From Toxorhynchites rutilus septentrionalis (Eukaryota > Arthropoda > Insecta > Diptera > Culicidae), in the NCBI RefSeq assembly GCF_029784135.1, contig NC_073744.1:105853266-105917265 (forward strand): a DNA stretch of 64,000 bases. Direction: 5' to 3'. Positions 11,375 to 21,931 of this stretch are shown here, in pieces (position 1 is the first letter of the stretch; every line of letters starts with the position of its first letter). The notes beneath the pieces are model-generated. The model ran no database searches. It was not told the origin of the DNA and worked only from the letters and a program-made list of their open reading frames with translations. The position numbers and the translations under genes are program-made.

Positions 11375-12303
11375 CCAAATGAAATCGAACTAAAAATGCA
11401 GATTTTGAAAACTTGTATTTTTGATTCGTACGAAAGTTTGTATTCCGTTTGGGTTGGAGGAAATATGAGTTTTCCACAGCATTTGGGATTTTTTTGACTC
11501 AAGTGTAACTTTTGAAATGGGTGTACCGGTTTAGGTAAGAGAAATCTTTGATAATTTATATCTCAAAAACTATGAGTCCTACTGAAACAGTGTCTTACAA
11601 AGAGTTATAAAGTATTGATGTTAAAACGTGAAAAAAATATACACTGAGAAAAAAAAATTGGTACTCTTTTTTTTTATTTACAAAAAAAACTTTAATTTGC
11701 AGTATCTAAAATACATATTTTAATTTTTTTTTTATAAAATAGAAGATATGTAAAAAATTTAAGAAATGAGTCCAAGATGATGAAACTATTTTTGACAAAC
11801 TTTGTGGAACATCGAATTTTTATGAAATTATTTATGAATTTTTATGAATTTTTGTATATTAACAATAATTTTTAGCCACAACTTATGAATTCTGATATGA
11901 TTTAAAATAAAAAAAAGGTCAATTTCCTTCTAAATGCAGCCATTCTTGAGATATTTGATAAAACATTTCTAATTTTTTCATATAAAATAGAAATCATGTA
12001 AAAAATTTTAAAAAATAGTACAAGATGGTAAAACTATTTTTGACAAACTTTGTGAAACATCGAATTTTTATGAATTTTCGAAACGAAACTTCACACACAT
12101 TTTTAGTCACAAATTATGAACTCTGATGTGATTTAAAACTAAAAAAGCTCTTTCATGATGTCCTTTTCAAAAGTTACACTTGAGTCAAAAAATTCCCAAA
12201 TGCTGTGGAAAACTCATATTTCCTCCAACCCAAACGGCACACAAACTTTTTTTCGATTCAAAAATACTCATGTTTTGACATTTGTCGATTTCATTTGGAA
12301 TTG
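11375..12303. mobile_element. Foldback MITE with internal repeats (copy 1)
   Basis: Inverted ends attccaaatgaaatcga (11375 region) and cgatttcatttggaatt (ending about 12303). The inner arms share cccaaacgg, atatgagttttccacagc and aagtgtaacttttgaaa in inverted orientation (11440-11525 against 12160-12240). The centre contains two direct copies of a block with tttttgacaaactttgtg (about 11760-11900 and 12000-12140). There is no coding capacity. A partial copy in reverse orientation is at about 51480-52083. Confidence 0.75.
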
Positions 12304-13360
12304 CTCTATTACGGAAAGACTTCATGATTAGTTCAATACGTGAATATAGACTATGATTTAATTTAAACAAATAGTTTAATTCTGTACAGCATTTTCATTT
12401 AGGTGGCTTGAGTGGCATTTCAACTCAAAGCTCGTTTTGTTCTAATACATGTAACACACATTTCTATGCAAAACCTATGAAAAAACTCGAAAAAAAATTC
12501 AAAATAAAAGATAAAAATTCTCGGTGAGAAATTCTAGTTTTATTTAGCTTTTTCTTTAATTTCATGTTTTAATTCACACAGTAGCTGCAAAAAAAAAATG
12601 CGTAACGAACTCATAACATATATAAAGAAAAATCCCGACTTCCTTAAATGTGACAATCCCTCAAACATCCTCGTCCTATTCCCTAATTGTCTGCGTCTAT
12701 TATTTGTTCTATCTGTTACCCCCCCTGTGAAACATATAACTGTAAAAATCTTCTTCCAAATAAATATTCACTAATGAAAACCAATGAATGTCAATGGGAC
12801 ACTTATTAACAATTGCTTCTTTCATTAATGAGAGCGTTATTTTCTTTCTTTTTACTGAAAGTTTCAAGTTGTTTAATATTGGAACTATGAAACTGTGAAA
12901 TAACTTACGAAAAAAACATTTCCGTTTAGTTTGAAATACAATTGCTTACATAAACAACAAACTTGAACATCAATAGAATTGATTTTATCAAAAGTTACAC
13001 CAATCGTATCAATCACGAAATATTATTTCTTGAATCAGAATTGAATCGAAGCAAATTGAAAACTGAGTTATTTTATGATAACAATTATAAGATACCTAGA
13101 ATTGGATTAGATGACAGTCGTTGGCTTGAAATGGTTTAGATATCGTATATGGTAATAAATCCTGTGAACAAATTGTGAGCTTCGTTTGTTATAGCTTTAC
13201 TTATCAATTTTTCAGGAAAGTTCGTAATACTCTTAATTTGAAAAAAAACTGGTTTCGTTGCATTAGTTAAATTAGAGTTCGAAAACATTTTTCACACAAG
13301 ATCAAATAATGGAATGATTGTCTTCATTGGCGTGAATACAGTTGATCCAGCGAACTGAAT
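12304..13360. other. AT-rich intron
   Basis: No genes or recognisable mobile elements are visible. There are A-rich runs at 12490-12600. It ends at the tail of the retroelement that begins near 13361. Confidence 0.5.
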
Positions 13361-15372
13361 TATTTGTTTTTTTTATTTTTTATTTGAGAGGTTTTCAGCC
13401 TCCTGGGCTGGTTTGCCTCTTTATCGACGGCATTGCCGTCGTTTTTATCGTTGAGATAAAATTATTACAAAAAGTTGAACTTCAGATGACACCAAAATTC
13501 AACACATATAAAACCATTTTCAAAACATAATTTAACAAAAAACAACTTGCTGGACCAGATAGCGAGGATATTCTCGGATCATGGATCCGGGCCAGTGGAG
13601 AGGAAACCATGTCGTTGAAAATGCCGAAGTGTTCTTATTCCTCTTCATCGTGGAAGGGAAAGAACAAGGATCTTCTTTACTGATCAGACACTAAATCTTG
13701 AAATATAGTTCGGCATCTTTTAAGTAGCAAAAAAGTGCTACTTCTCTCGCTGAATCGTCACTCAAGACATCTCGAATACTCCCGCTGATTCCATGGAGAC
13801 TCCGCAGATCATCATATTTCAAGCAACCACACAGGAAGTGTTCGATGGAGTTGTGAACTTGGCAATGGTCGCAGAATAGATGGGGGAGGTCCTCTGTTGA
13901 ATCCATGTGAGACCAAGCAGTGACCAGTTTTCAGTCTGGACAGGATTCGTTGTTTTCTCATTCTTTTTTCGTCGTTGAACCTGACAGTCGAGTCGTTGAT
14001 TTTTCGGAAAAAAAGGTGCGAAAAGAGTTCGTGATCCACAACTTCACGTCGTCCAGCGGCACCCTGGTGAAAAACGGTCCGGTGTGACCAATTCCGGCAA
14101 ATCGGTCGGTCGCTTCATTCCCTGCGATGCCGTTGCCGGACGCACATGAGCACAGTATCGAGCAATAGGTACTTCCTGATGGCCTGTACCCATGGAGTTT
14201 GGACCTGGTCTTGGATGGCATCAATGGCGCTCGCCGATTCCGAGACGACCAACAACGGCTTGGATGTTGTGGTTGCCTCGAAGATGCCAGCCACCTCGAC
14301 CGAGAAGACCTGGCAGATGTCCGCGAGTTTCTTGCTGGAATTTAGACTTATATTACTATCGCTTACCCCAAATCCAACTCCTGATGATCCTTTTGAGCTT
14401 TCCGAATATCTGAACTCGTGGAGACAGTATTTTTCTGCTATGATGACCTTGAAATATTCTACCAGACCGGTCGAGCTCGCCCCGGCTCGGAAGTTGTTCA
14501 TGATACCGTTCTCGATGAGTACAGTTGGGAACGTTCGCACCAAACCAGGATTGTTTTGCCATCGGGGGAGGTTGGAATTCGTCACCCGTTGAAGGATCGT
14601 GTTGCTACGATCGTCAAGTCGATGATTAGATCGAAAGAAGGTTCTCCAATTTCTGCACTGAGGCAGCTGGTGTTGATGGCAGGAGGCCGAAGACAGTCCG
14701 TAGTGCCTTGTTATAGATGGGTGCCAGAGTTTTTGGGAGCTTGTCTCCAGCCAAACACGTCAGTTCGAGGCCAAAGGTGAGGCGACTGTTGATGATAGCT
14801 TTGGCTACCCGTAGCTGGATCTTTCTGTTGTTGCTCCGGTGCGGTTCGGAAATAGTTTTCAACAGATTCAACCGGGTGATACAGTTCTTCTTAACTCACT
14901 TTAAATGGCGGAGGATGCTAAGTTTTTGGTCAACCAATACTCCAAGGATCTTTGGCGTTTTTCGGCGAGGGATGTTGTTTTTGTATAGCTGGACCCTGGA
15001 GTTGGGACCCTGATGTCTGTCGCTAAATATCACCATATGGCTGCTCTCCTGCACGGATAGTCTAAATCCTCTCTCGGTCGCCCACCGGCTGATAACATTG
15101 GTAGCTGCCTGTATCCTGAGGCGTGAAATCCTATGGGTGTCACCCACTGCCATCAGAAGAATGCCGTCGGCGTAGACAAACACGACGACTCCCCCAGGCA
15201 AAACCTGCAACGGGCTATTCATGGCGACGAGAAAGATGGTGACGGTAAGAACAGAACCTTCAGGTACTCCTGTTTCCTCATGGAAAACTCGGGAGCTGAT
15301 GTTACCAATTTTGACCTAAAAGGTTCGGCGGGTGGCGAAGTTCTTGAAGAAGTGCTGTAATTTACCGTCTAC
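13361..15372 (-). mobile_element. LOA/I-type non-LTR retrotransposon, copy A (decayed)
   Basis: On the minus strand a 5'-truncated ORF2 starts near 15372 with TGVPEGSV, then FVYADGILLM, the RT active site with the second catalytic Asp replaced by Gly. Next comes the RT thumb region around GLELTCLAGDKLPKTLAPIY. An RNase H domain follows, with SSGVGFGVSDSN, KPLLVVSESASAID and GIAGNEATDRFAG. The C-terminal cysteine motif (CDHCQVHNSIEHFLCGC) comes last. Frameshifts separate these blocks. The 3' UTR runs to a T-rich tract (A-tail on the minus strand) near 13361-13385. RNase H combined with this RT type suggests the LOA or I group. The copy is inactive. Confidence 0.8.
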
Positions 15373-15825
15373 CCATCGTTTCATCGATTCGTTTCATCTA
15401 CCCAAACGTTTCATCGTTTACGAAAAACAAAATGTATTTGAAACAATAGGGTATAGTATGAGACGAATGTGATTGTGTTTATTAATGGTCATAAACCATG
15501 AAAAATTGTTTCTCACTGATCCATATCCGGGCTAGAAACTAGTCTACTAGTATTTTAATACAGATTAAAAATGTTTTGTTTTCGTCATTTTCATTTTATT
15601 CCAATGTGTAGATTTATTCCCTAGGGTTTTGTTCGATTTCTTGTTGTTGATTGGATGACAATGATGTCGTCGGGTCATGTCACCAACCCAGTGGGGAGGA
15701 ATCCGCGCCGTGAGAAGATTATCAGAAATTCTTGTTCTCCTTCATTATGGACGATCTTTTTTTTTTTTTTGATTTGTCAAATTTTGTAAAAAAATTCGGC
15801 ATCTTTTGAGTATCAAATATGCTCC

Positions 15826-15981
15826 TGGGAGGCGATCTGGCGTAGTGGTAACATCCATGCCTCTCACGCTGAAGGTCACGAGTTCAATTCTCACTCCCGA
15901 CATTCTTCCAAAAATGGAAGTACAAGTGACGAACCAGCCAAATGAGTTGAAAATCACTATAATACAGATAATAAAAAAAAA
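15826..15981 (+). mobile_element. tRNA-derived SINE-like insertion
   Basis: The head resembles a tRNA with an A box (tggcgtagtggtaac) and B box (ggtcacgagttcaattctc), then a unique body and an A-rich tail. It is flanked by the 7-bp direct repeat atgctcc (15819-15825 and 15982-15988) and cleanly interrupts the C-terminal region of the retroelement copy B, which aligns to copy A across the join. No mature-tRNA 3' half or intact cloverleaf is claimed. The body is not a family I can name with certainty. Confidence 0.7.
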
Positions 15982-16111
15982 ATGCTCCACGCTCGACGGA
16001 TCGTCACATAGGCGTCCCGTACACTTCTGCTGATCCTGTACAAATTTCTCAGGTCTCAGGGCAGACCCGGAAGAAATGCTAGACGAAGTTGTGGTTGTTG
16101 CAGTGGTCGAT

Positions 16112-16196
16112 CCGATCGTCCAGCATCTTCCTGATCAGTCGCCGCACGCTTACTATATGGGCTGGAAAGTCCCGGAATTTTTCAACAGATGGCGCC
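16112..16196 (+). repeat. 85-bp duplicated filler carrying a mariner end
   Basis: This segment is nearly identical (one mismatch seen, cagtcgcc versus cagccgcc) to 17480-17565. It consists of about 44 bases of flank starting tccgatcgtccagcatcttc plus the first about 41 bases of the mariner element that begins near 17523. Comparison with copy A shows that it was inserted into copy B, which resumes on the far side. Confidence 0.7.
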
Positions 16197-17522
16197 GATT
16201 GGTGGAAAGGTTGAAGTCGTGAGAAACCGAACAGTATCCACTCCTTAGTCTAGATAGTACACGCTTCTTTCTCATTGCCTCCACATCTTCGAACCCGGTT
16301 ATGAAACCTTTTACTTTCTGCAGAAATTGACTTCTCTCTGCGAACCACCTTTCGGCCCAAAAGCTGCGAAAAGAGTTAGTGATTTACAATATCACATCGT
16401 CCAGTGACACTTTTCGTGTAGGAAATTATCTCGTGCGATCAATTTCAGCAATACGTATGAGGACAGTTTCAAGCAATAGGTACATCCGGACTGTTTGTAC
16501 CCATGAGTGTCTGGACTTACCTGCTCCGATGGCGTCGATGGCACTCGATGAGTCGAAGACGAATATCAGCGGCAGGGATCTTAGCTGGCACGGCGATTCC
16601 GGCTACTTCAGCCGAGATCTGGCAGAAGTCGGCAAGTCTTTTTCGAGAAACTAGTTTATTATTACTGTTACTTACCCGAAGATCTCTTGGAGCCGTCCGT
16701 GTACCTAATCTCATGGAAACGAAATTTCCTGCTGTCAGACTTACATCTGTTACAGGTCTACCAGCTCGCCCTGATATCGTTTTTCACTCAAACAGTTGGG
16801 AACATACAATCATTTGCCCTAAACCAACGTGGGGAGGTTGGAACGTGACACCCACTGCAAGATGGTGTTACTAAGCATAGTCAAGTGTATGCTTCTTTCG
16901 TACCGCTGTTTTTTGCAAGAAAATTTCCCGTGTTGGATACGATCGTCGAATCGATGAGTTAGTCGAAAGAGGCAATCTAATTTTATGTTTTCGGACAGAT
17001 AAGTGACCAGACCTCTGTTCGCCATCCTTTTCAGGGTCTTGGATGTACAGGAGGACAAAGAAATTGGCCGTACCCTTCAACGATTTGCTGATCGTACCGA
17101 TCTTGTGTATGGGTATTATGATGCTATGGCCCCAACCCTCGCAAGCGCTCATACTTTGTTTCAAGATATTGAAGAGACAGGTTTGCCTTAGTAGGGACAG
17201 TTATTTGAGGATCTAGCCAAGGCTATCGGTGCCAGTGGATTCTCCCTTGATGGAACGCAAAGCGATCAGGTTTATGGTTTATGCCGTTGGGTTTATCAGG
17301 ATGATTCAATAGGACAACGAAGCTACTGAGAGAACTAGTGTCCACTCTTTGTCACCGAAAAAATCGGGGTCATACCCGTAGATATTAGATTGAGGACATT
17401 CCCTAGTGTGTTTGTTGTATTTGATGAATCGCTAAGAGTAGTGCCGTGCACTTGGAGATAAGGTTGTGGAAAACTAGTCCGATCGTCCAGCATCTTCCTG
17501 ATCAGCCGCCGCACGCTTACTA

Positions 17523-18330
17523 TATGGGCTGGAAAGTCCCGGAATTTTTCAACAGATGGCGCCACTAAAAATGAACAAGTTTCATTTCCAGAGGTTCATC
17601 AGTCACTTATAGCTTATTTGAGAAGTTTCATGATATTCGTTTATTTGTTCACAAACTACAGTTGTTTAGGTGTCATCTAAGCATTCGCATAGAAAATGGA
17701 AAAAAGGGATATCATATTTTGATCAAACATTGTTTTTTGATGAGAAAAACTTCTGAACGATCAATGCAGTGGTTGACAGAACGTTATTCCATTTCTGCTC
17801 CTTCGAGAACAACAGTGTATCTGTGGTTTAGAGAATTTAAAATGGACCGTACAAGCACCGCAGATGTACCTCGCTCTGGAAAGCCAAAAGAGGTTATGAA
17901 TTTAGAAATCGTAAAACAAGAGCATCGACTCGTTTTGAACGATCGTAAAGTAAAGTTACGCAAGTTAGCTAAGAATTTTGCACTACATTTCGGACATGAA
18001 AAAGCTATCCGCGCGATAACCATCGACCAAAACCAGCGGCGCGTTGATGATTATACAGCCGGTTCGGCGTTGTTGAAGCTTAATCGAGTGGACTTCTTTC
18101 AACGTTTTATGACAATGAATGGAACGTGGATCCATTACCACACTCCTGAGTCTGCAAAGTGACACTGAGGCATATTTCGATAACTTAGACGATTCTCACT
18201 ACAGAAAGGAAATCGAAATGTGGGAAATTCGCTATACCAAGTGTATTTTCCTCGAAGGTAACTATGTTGAAGAATAAATACAGCTTTTTTTCATCAAAAA
18301 TCCCGGAACTTGAAAAGTATAATGTAGTAT
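17523..18330 (+). mobile_element. mariner, internally deleted
   Basis: The left end atgggctggaaagtcccgg pairs with the right-end aaatcccggaacttgaaaag (about 18297-18325) as imperfect terminal repeats. The N-terminal transposase reads KHCFLMRKTSERSMQWLTER, PSRTTVYLWFREFKMDR and LNDRKVKLRKLAKNFAL. It then jumps by deletion to DQNQRRVDD and ends with a frame containing TMNGTWIHYHTPES, where Met-Asp-Glu-Thr of active copies has become MNGT so the first catalytic Asp is lost. After a further deletion only the last 40 residues (DDSHYRKEIEMWE, RYTKCIFLEGNYVEE) remain. It is non-autonomous. The lineage differs from the mariner at 1586. Confidence 0.8.
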
Positions 18331-18333
18331 AAT

Positions 18334-20280
18334 TCAATGGACCATTTTTTTCTTAAATCCTACTTCTGTTGGGGCTATACGAGAATGCTTCGATTTGATT
18401 TGCAGCAGCCTTGACGAAATCTGTGAAACAAATACGTTCGATACTTTGTTCGTACTGTCAGTTTCACCCCAGAGCGCGAAGAAGTTAGACATCGTAAGGC
18501 ACTTCTTTTCCGCCAGATATAGCCGATCCGGCAATTACAACATCCTCTTTCTTCAGAAAAATTGCGAGAGCGTCGAAGCTAAACGGAGAGACCGAAAGCA
18601 AGGTAGCCTGATTCTCCCGCGCCTTGGGCCGTCAGAGTAACTGGCCAACTGTAAACGAGTACATGGCTAAAATTGACATTTTATGCGGAAGCGTTAGTCT
18701 AGGCCGGCCGTGACCAAGCAGCAAGCGAGAGATTTGTTTACGAACGTAAAAATGGTGGTGTAATCAGATGCAATTCAATTTTTCTAAACAATTAGAAACA
18801 TAAAGCAGTGCTAGAATGTCATGCCGGTGAAACCACCTTCGGAACAACCCATACTAGATCGATTTTTCTACACATGGATGAAAATGCTGTTTCATTGTAT
18901 CAGACATCGCGAGCCATTTTTCGCGATTCCTAATCCCAAAGACGTTGGAGAGTATTCGAGCATAACACGGTTGTATCCAGCTTATCTCACTTCTGCTTGG
19001 GTGTCCAGAAAAACGCACTCTCAGCTCAGCACCATCCGACATCTCTCGGTTGTCTTATCAAATTCGCTTCAGCACATACCAAATTTGGAATCTCCTCGGA
19101 CGTCGTCTAAACTATTCGCCTTTCTAGAAATCTTCAGCTTGGGCAAATTTTTGAATCTGAAATAATCAGACTTTGCGTTGCTATCGACCGCCAAGCTTAT
19201 CCGCGAATAGAAAAGATTAGCCTTCAACATAGTAACGCCGATAGCTTCGTCGTTCTCTGCCAAGATTGTTCGATCGAACTTGAATTCGACGTGCCCTCCC
19301 GTGTTTAGTAGCCTCACCAACGATGTGAAGCGGCACGTGTAACTCACCTTCATCGCTGACTACATGAAAACCCGCATTTAACACCTATGATAATCATGAG
19401 ACATCCTTGCACTCGAAACGAAAGCTATCTTCATGTCGATTGAAGTCTTCGCCATTTCAGCTTTATCGGAACGATGTTTCGCCGCTAAGGAATTATGTTT
19501 CTGAATTGGGCCGCCTATGCCGTCCAGAACACACCATTCGAATCGGATTCTCATCCAGAGCGTTTCACTCCTAGTACTCCTTTTCGTTAAAATAGGTTCC
19601 AATGTCGTCCATATTTGTTGCCGTTTGCTTGTCGCGTATATACTCCAAATGGATGTCTGCAATATAGGCCACCAGAAGTTTTTTTCTTTTTTGTCTAGCC
19701 TATTTTATTCATCCATTTTGGCTTAACGCCACTTTGTCTAACCACCTTGTTCACTATGGTCCTCGTCATCTCGCCGGATGAACATCGATTTTTGCAGGAT
19801 GGAATGGATTGCTTTGGTTATTGGATTCACCGGTGAGCTACTTGAGCGTCTGCGTCTCCAATCTTATGAGCGTTTTGTACAGTATCTCGAAGTCATAGCC
19901 GTCGATCACTACACTACTACCTAATCGGGAGCTCTCATGCACGGATCCGGAAGCCAGCATGTATTTGTTTTTAGAAATATTATTTATCAATCCAACTCTC
20001 TATCTGCTTCATGCTATCTAAAATACTCTGCCGAATGTCCACTTCGCCAGCAAAGCAGATGAATTGACTGGATCTGTTGAAAATCGTGCCACGTAAGTTA
20101 AACGCTGCACATCTCATAACACCTATTAGCGCAATAGCAGGCACGTAATCTTTAAAAATTAAATATCTTGTTAGTACCCAGGGGAATCCGTTTTCAGCCT
20201 CCACATATTTTTCCGTGTTATTGAGTAATATGCGACTTTCAAGTCGATAAACCATTGACTTAGGGTGTCGACGATTCACG
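18334..20280 (-). pseudogene. Decayed coding relic of unknown origin
   Basis: The minus strand holds a series of co-oriented open stretches of 60-99 codons (19980-20279, 19378-19662, 19069-19353, 18854-19042, 18334-18534) with balanced, non-repetitive amino-acid composition and more GC than the adjacent intron. The 19980-20279 piece reads YLIFKDYVPAIALIGVMRCA and ends in DSMKQIESWI. None shows reverse transcriptase, endonuclease, transposase or zinc-knuckle motifs. The stretches are separated by stops and frame changes. It could be an unrecognised transposon, a gene fragment or an ancient viral insertion. I cannot choose between these. Confidence 0.35.
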
Positions 20281-20289
20281 CCTCAACTT

Positions 20290-21575
20290 CTCGTCTGTAG
20301 TGATTTCATCCAGATGCCTGCACCACTGATTCCTGAGATAGGGCTCTCACGTTCACTTCCTCTCCGAGCGACTTCTCGACAGGTTCCTTGAAAGCTAAGC
20401 TCTTGACCGCCGGATCCTTTTTAAGCTCGAAAAGCATCTCTCCTAATAAGTCACTCCTCCCTTCACCTCCACGATCAGAGCATCACCTTTATTTCGCTCA
20501 GTTCGGGGCCTAGGGGTTTTCTCTGATCGAGGGTTCCGAGGTCCCTCCGGCGTCTCCTGTATCTCAACGGTACGGTTGACGTTAGCCTCGACTAGTGCCT
20601 TTTCCGCAACTTCGGCTCGTGTGATCAGCTCCTTCTGCTGGCGGTCAGCAGCCAAAACGGCCGATTTGATGCTCGTCACTATGTGCTTAATCTTCGTATG
20701 GGCATTGTTTTTGTCTTTGATGAACTCATAGAGTTCGTTTACTCTCCTTTTTACCTCCATCAGGCTTGACCTCCCAAGCTGCAGTCCTTCATAGGATGTG
20801 ATGTTGATGGATTTCTGAGTAAACATTGGGGCAATCTCTCCTTGTGGTTCTTGCTGCTGCTCTAGGGGAGTGTTATTTACAGAATTCGTTGTGGTCGTCC
20901 GCGCTGGTGATCTCTGGAACTTACCGCTTCTTGCGAACATGTCACCTCTCCGATTGGTGTGTCGTCATTCTCATCATTTTGTCTGTTGAATGTATCGTTC
21001 GCATTCATGGTCTGATGGGTCCCAACTTCGGGCCGTTATCTCCACTCGTTGTACTTAGTCGTTTTTAGTGATCCCATGGTTATCTATGCAAGCAGTAAGG
21101 CCATGCACGGGTTGACACGATCCTTCATGGGGACCGTGTTCAGAGCCGGATCAGCGTAAGTCAGGAATGTGACATCTGAGCCTAGTTCCTAGTGCCTGAG
21201 CCAAGACGAGCATCGAACGTAAACGGAGACTTGCCAAGTTATTACCGGGACGGGCAACTGCACTATCAGTCCACACGCCGTTTCAGGAAGGTGTACCCTT
21301 CCTTACTCAGGGAACAGGATAGCACGACTGTCAGCTTTTAGCGTCGAGTTGAAATCGTTTCCGTATTGTGTCCGTTTTCCATGTAGTAATCATGATCTTA
21401 CTGGTGTCGATCCTGATGTGCTTGGCACTCCTTACGTTGCTCCTGTACACGGTTTTTCCCGTGTGCAATCTCCATTAGGCTTTACCGCGCCCATTGTCAC
21501 CCGATTAGTCGCCTCTTACGACAAGGACAGGGACCAAGACCCGATGTGCTATTCTAGGCCGGCAGCTCCACGGCG
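20290..21575 (-). mobile_element. R1-clade element, 5' part only (R1-a)
   Basis: Read on the minus strand, the copy starts with the R1-family 5' terminus (about 21575, ccgtggagctgccggcctag, as in R1-c at 33510). It has the 5' UTR to 20941, then an ORF1 (gag) start at 20940 with MFARSGKFQRSPARTTTTNS and the conserved RRVNELYEFIKDKNNAH and [15 protein letters not shown] blocks. After an internal deletion it continues with [15 protein letters not shown] and ends near 20290. No zinc knuckles, endonuclease or RT follow. Because the 5' end is present and the 3' part absent, a later deletion or rearrangement is likely rather than ordinary 5' truncation. Confidence 0.8.
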
Positions 21576-21931
21576 TAGAACTCTCGTGTCTCATGAGAGG
21601 GGTGCAGCAGTTCTTCACACTGTTACACTTTTTCTGAGCGGTAGTTCTGTTTTTTTTTGGTGCGATTTTTTCTGGTCATGAGACCAATCAAAGTACACAG
21701 ATCTGCTAAGATTCTAACTAACGAATTTAAATAAATGGCAAGCAGGAGTAAGATTTGGACAAGATTAAGGGCTATTTTTTGAGCAAATCCGAACGATGTT
21801 CGGAAGAGATAGAGCAGACAAAGGAAGAAGTGTATAAGCATAAAAGGAGAATATATGATAAAAAAGGTTTACTCCAAACAGTTAAGCTATTTATATTTTT
21901 GCACGGATATTTCAAATCACCTTCGTACATA
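21576..21931. other. Intron between two elements
   Basis: No gene was recognised. It contains T-rich and purine-rich tracts, and ends with the TA (21930-21931) that flanks the next transposon. Confidence 0.45.

Larger units (their letters stand above)
15640..17479 (-). mobile_element. LOA/I-type non-LTR retrotransposon, copy B (decayed)
   Basis: The same family as copy A: 3' UTR (15640-15790, with ccagtgg and tcttgttctcctt blocks), a C-terminal Cys region, RNase H remnant near 16530-16700 (AEVAGIAVPAKI, DFCQISAEVAG) and, further upstream, N-terminal RT remnants at 16820-17160 (WGHSIIIPIHKIGTISKS, KTLKRMANRGLVTYLSENI). The middle of the RT, including the active site, is deleted. Two insertions interrupt it: a SINE-like element at 15826-15981 and an 85-bp piece carrying a mariner end at about 16112-16196. 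Numerous stops are present. Confidence 0.7.

Noticed and set aside
13359..13560. Possible short gene near 13342-13530
   Set aside because: It is the 3' UTR and A-tail region of the LOA/I copy A read on the opposite strand.
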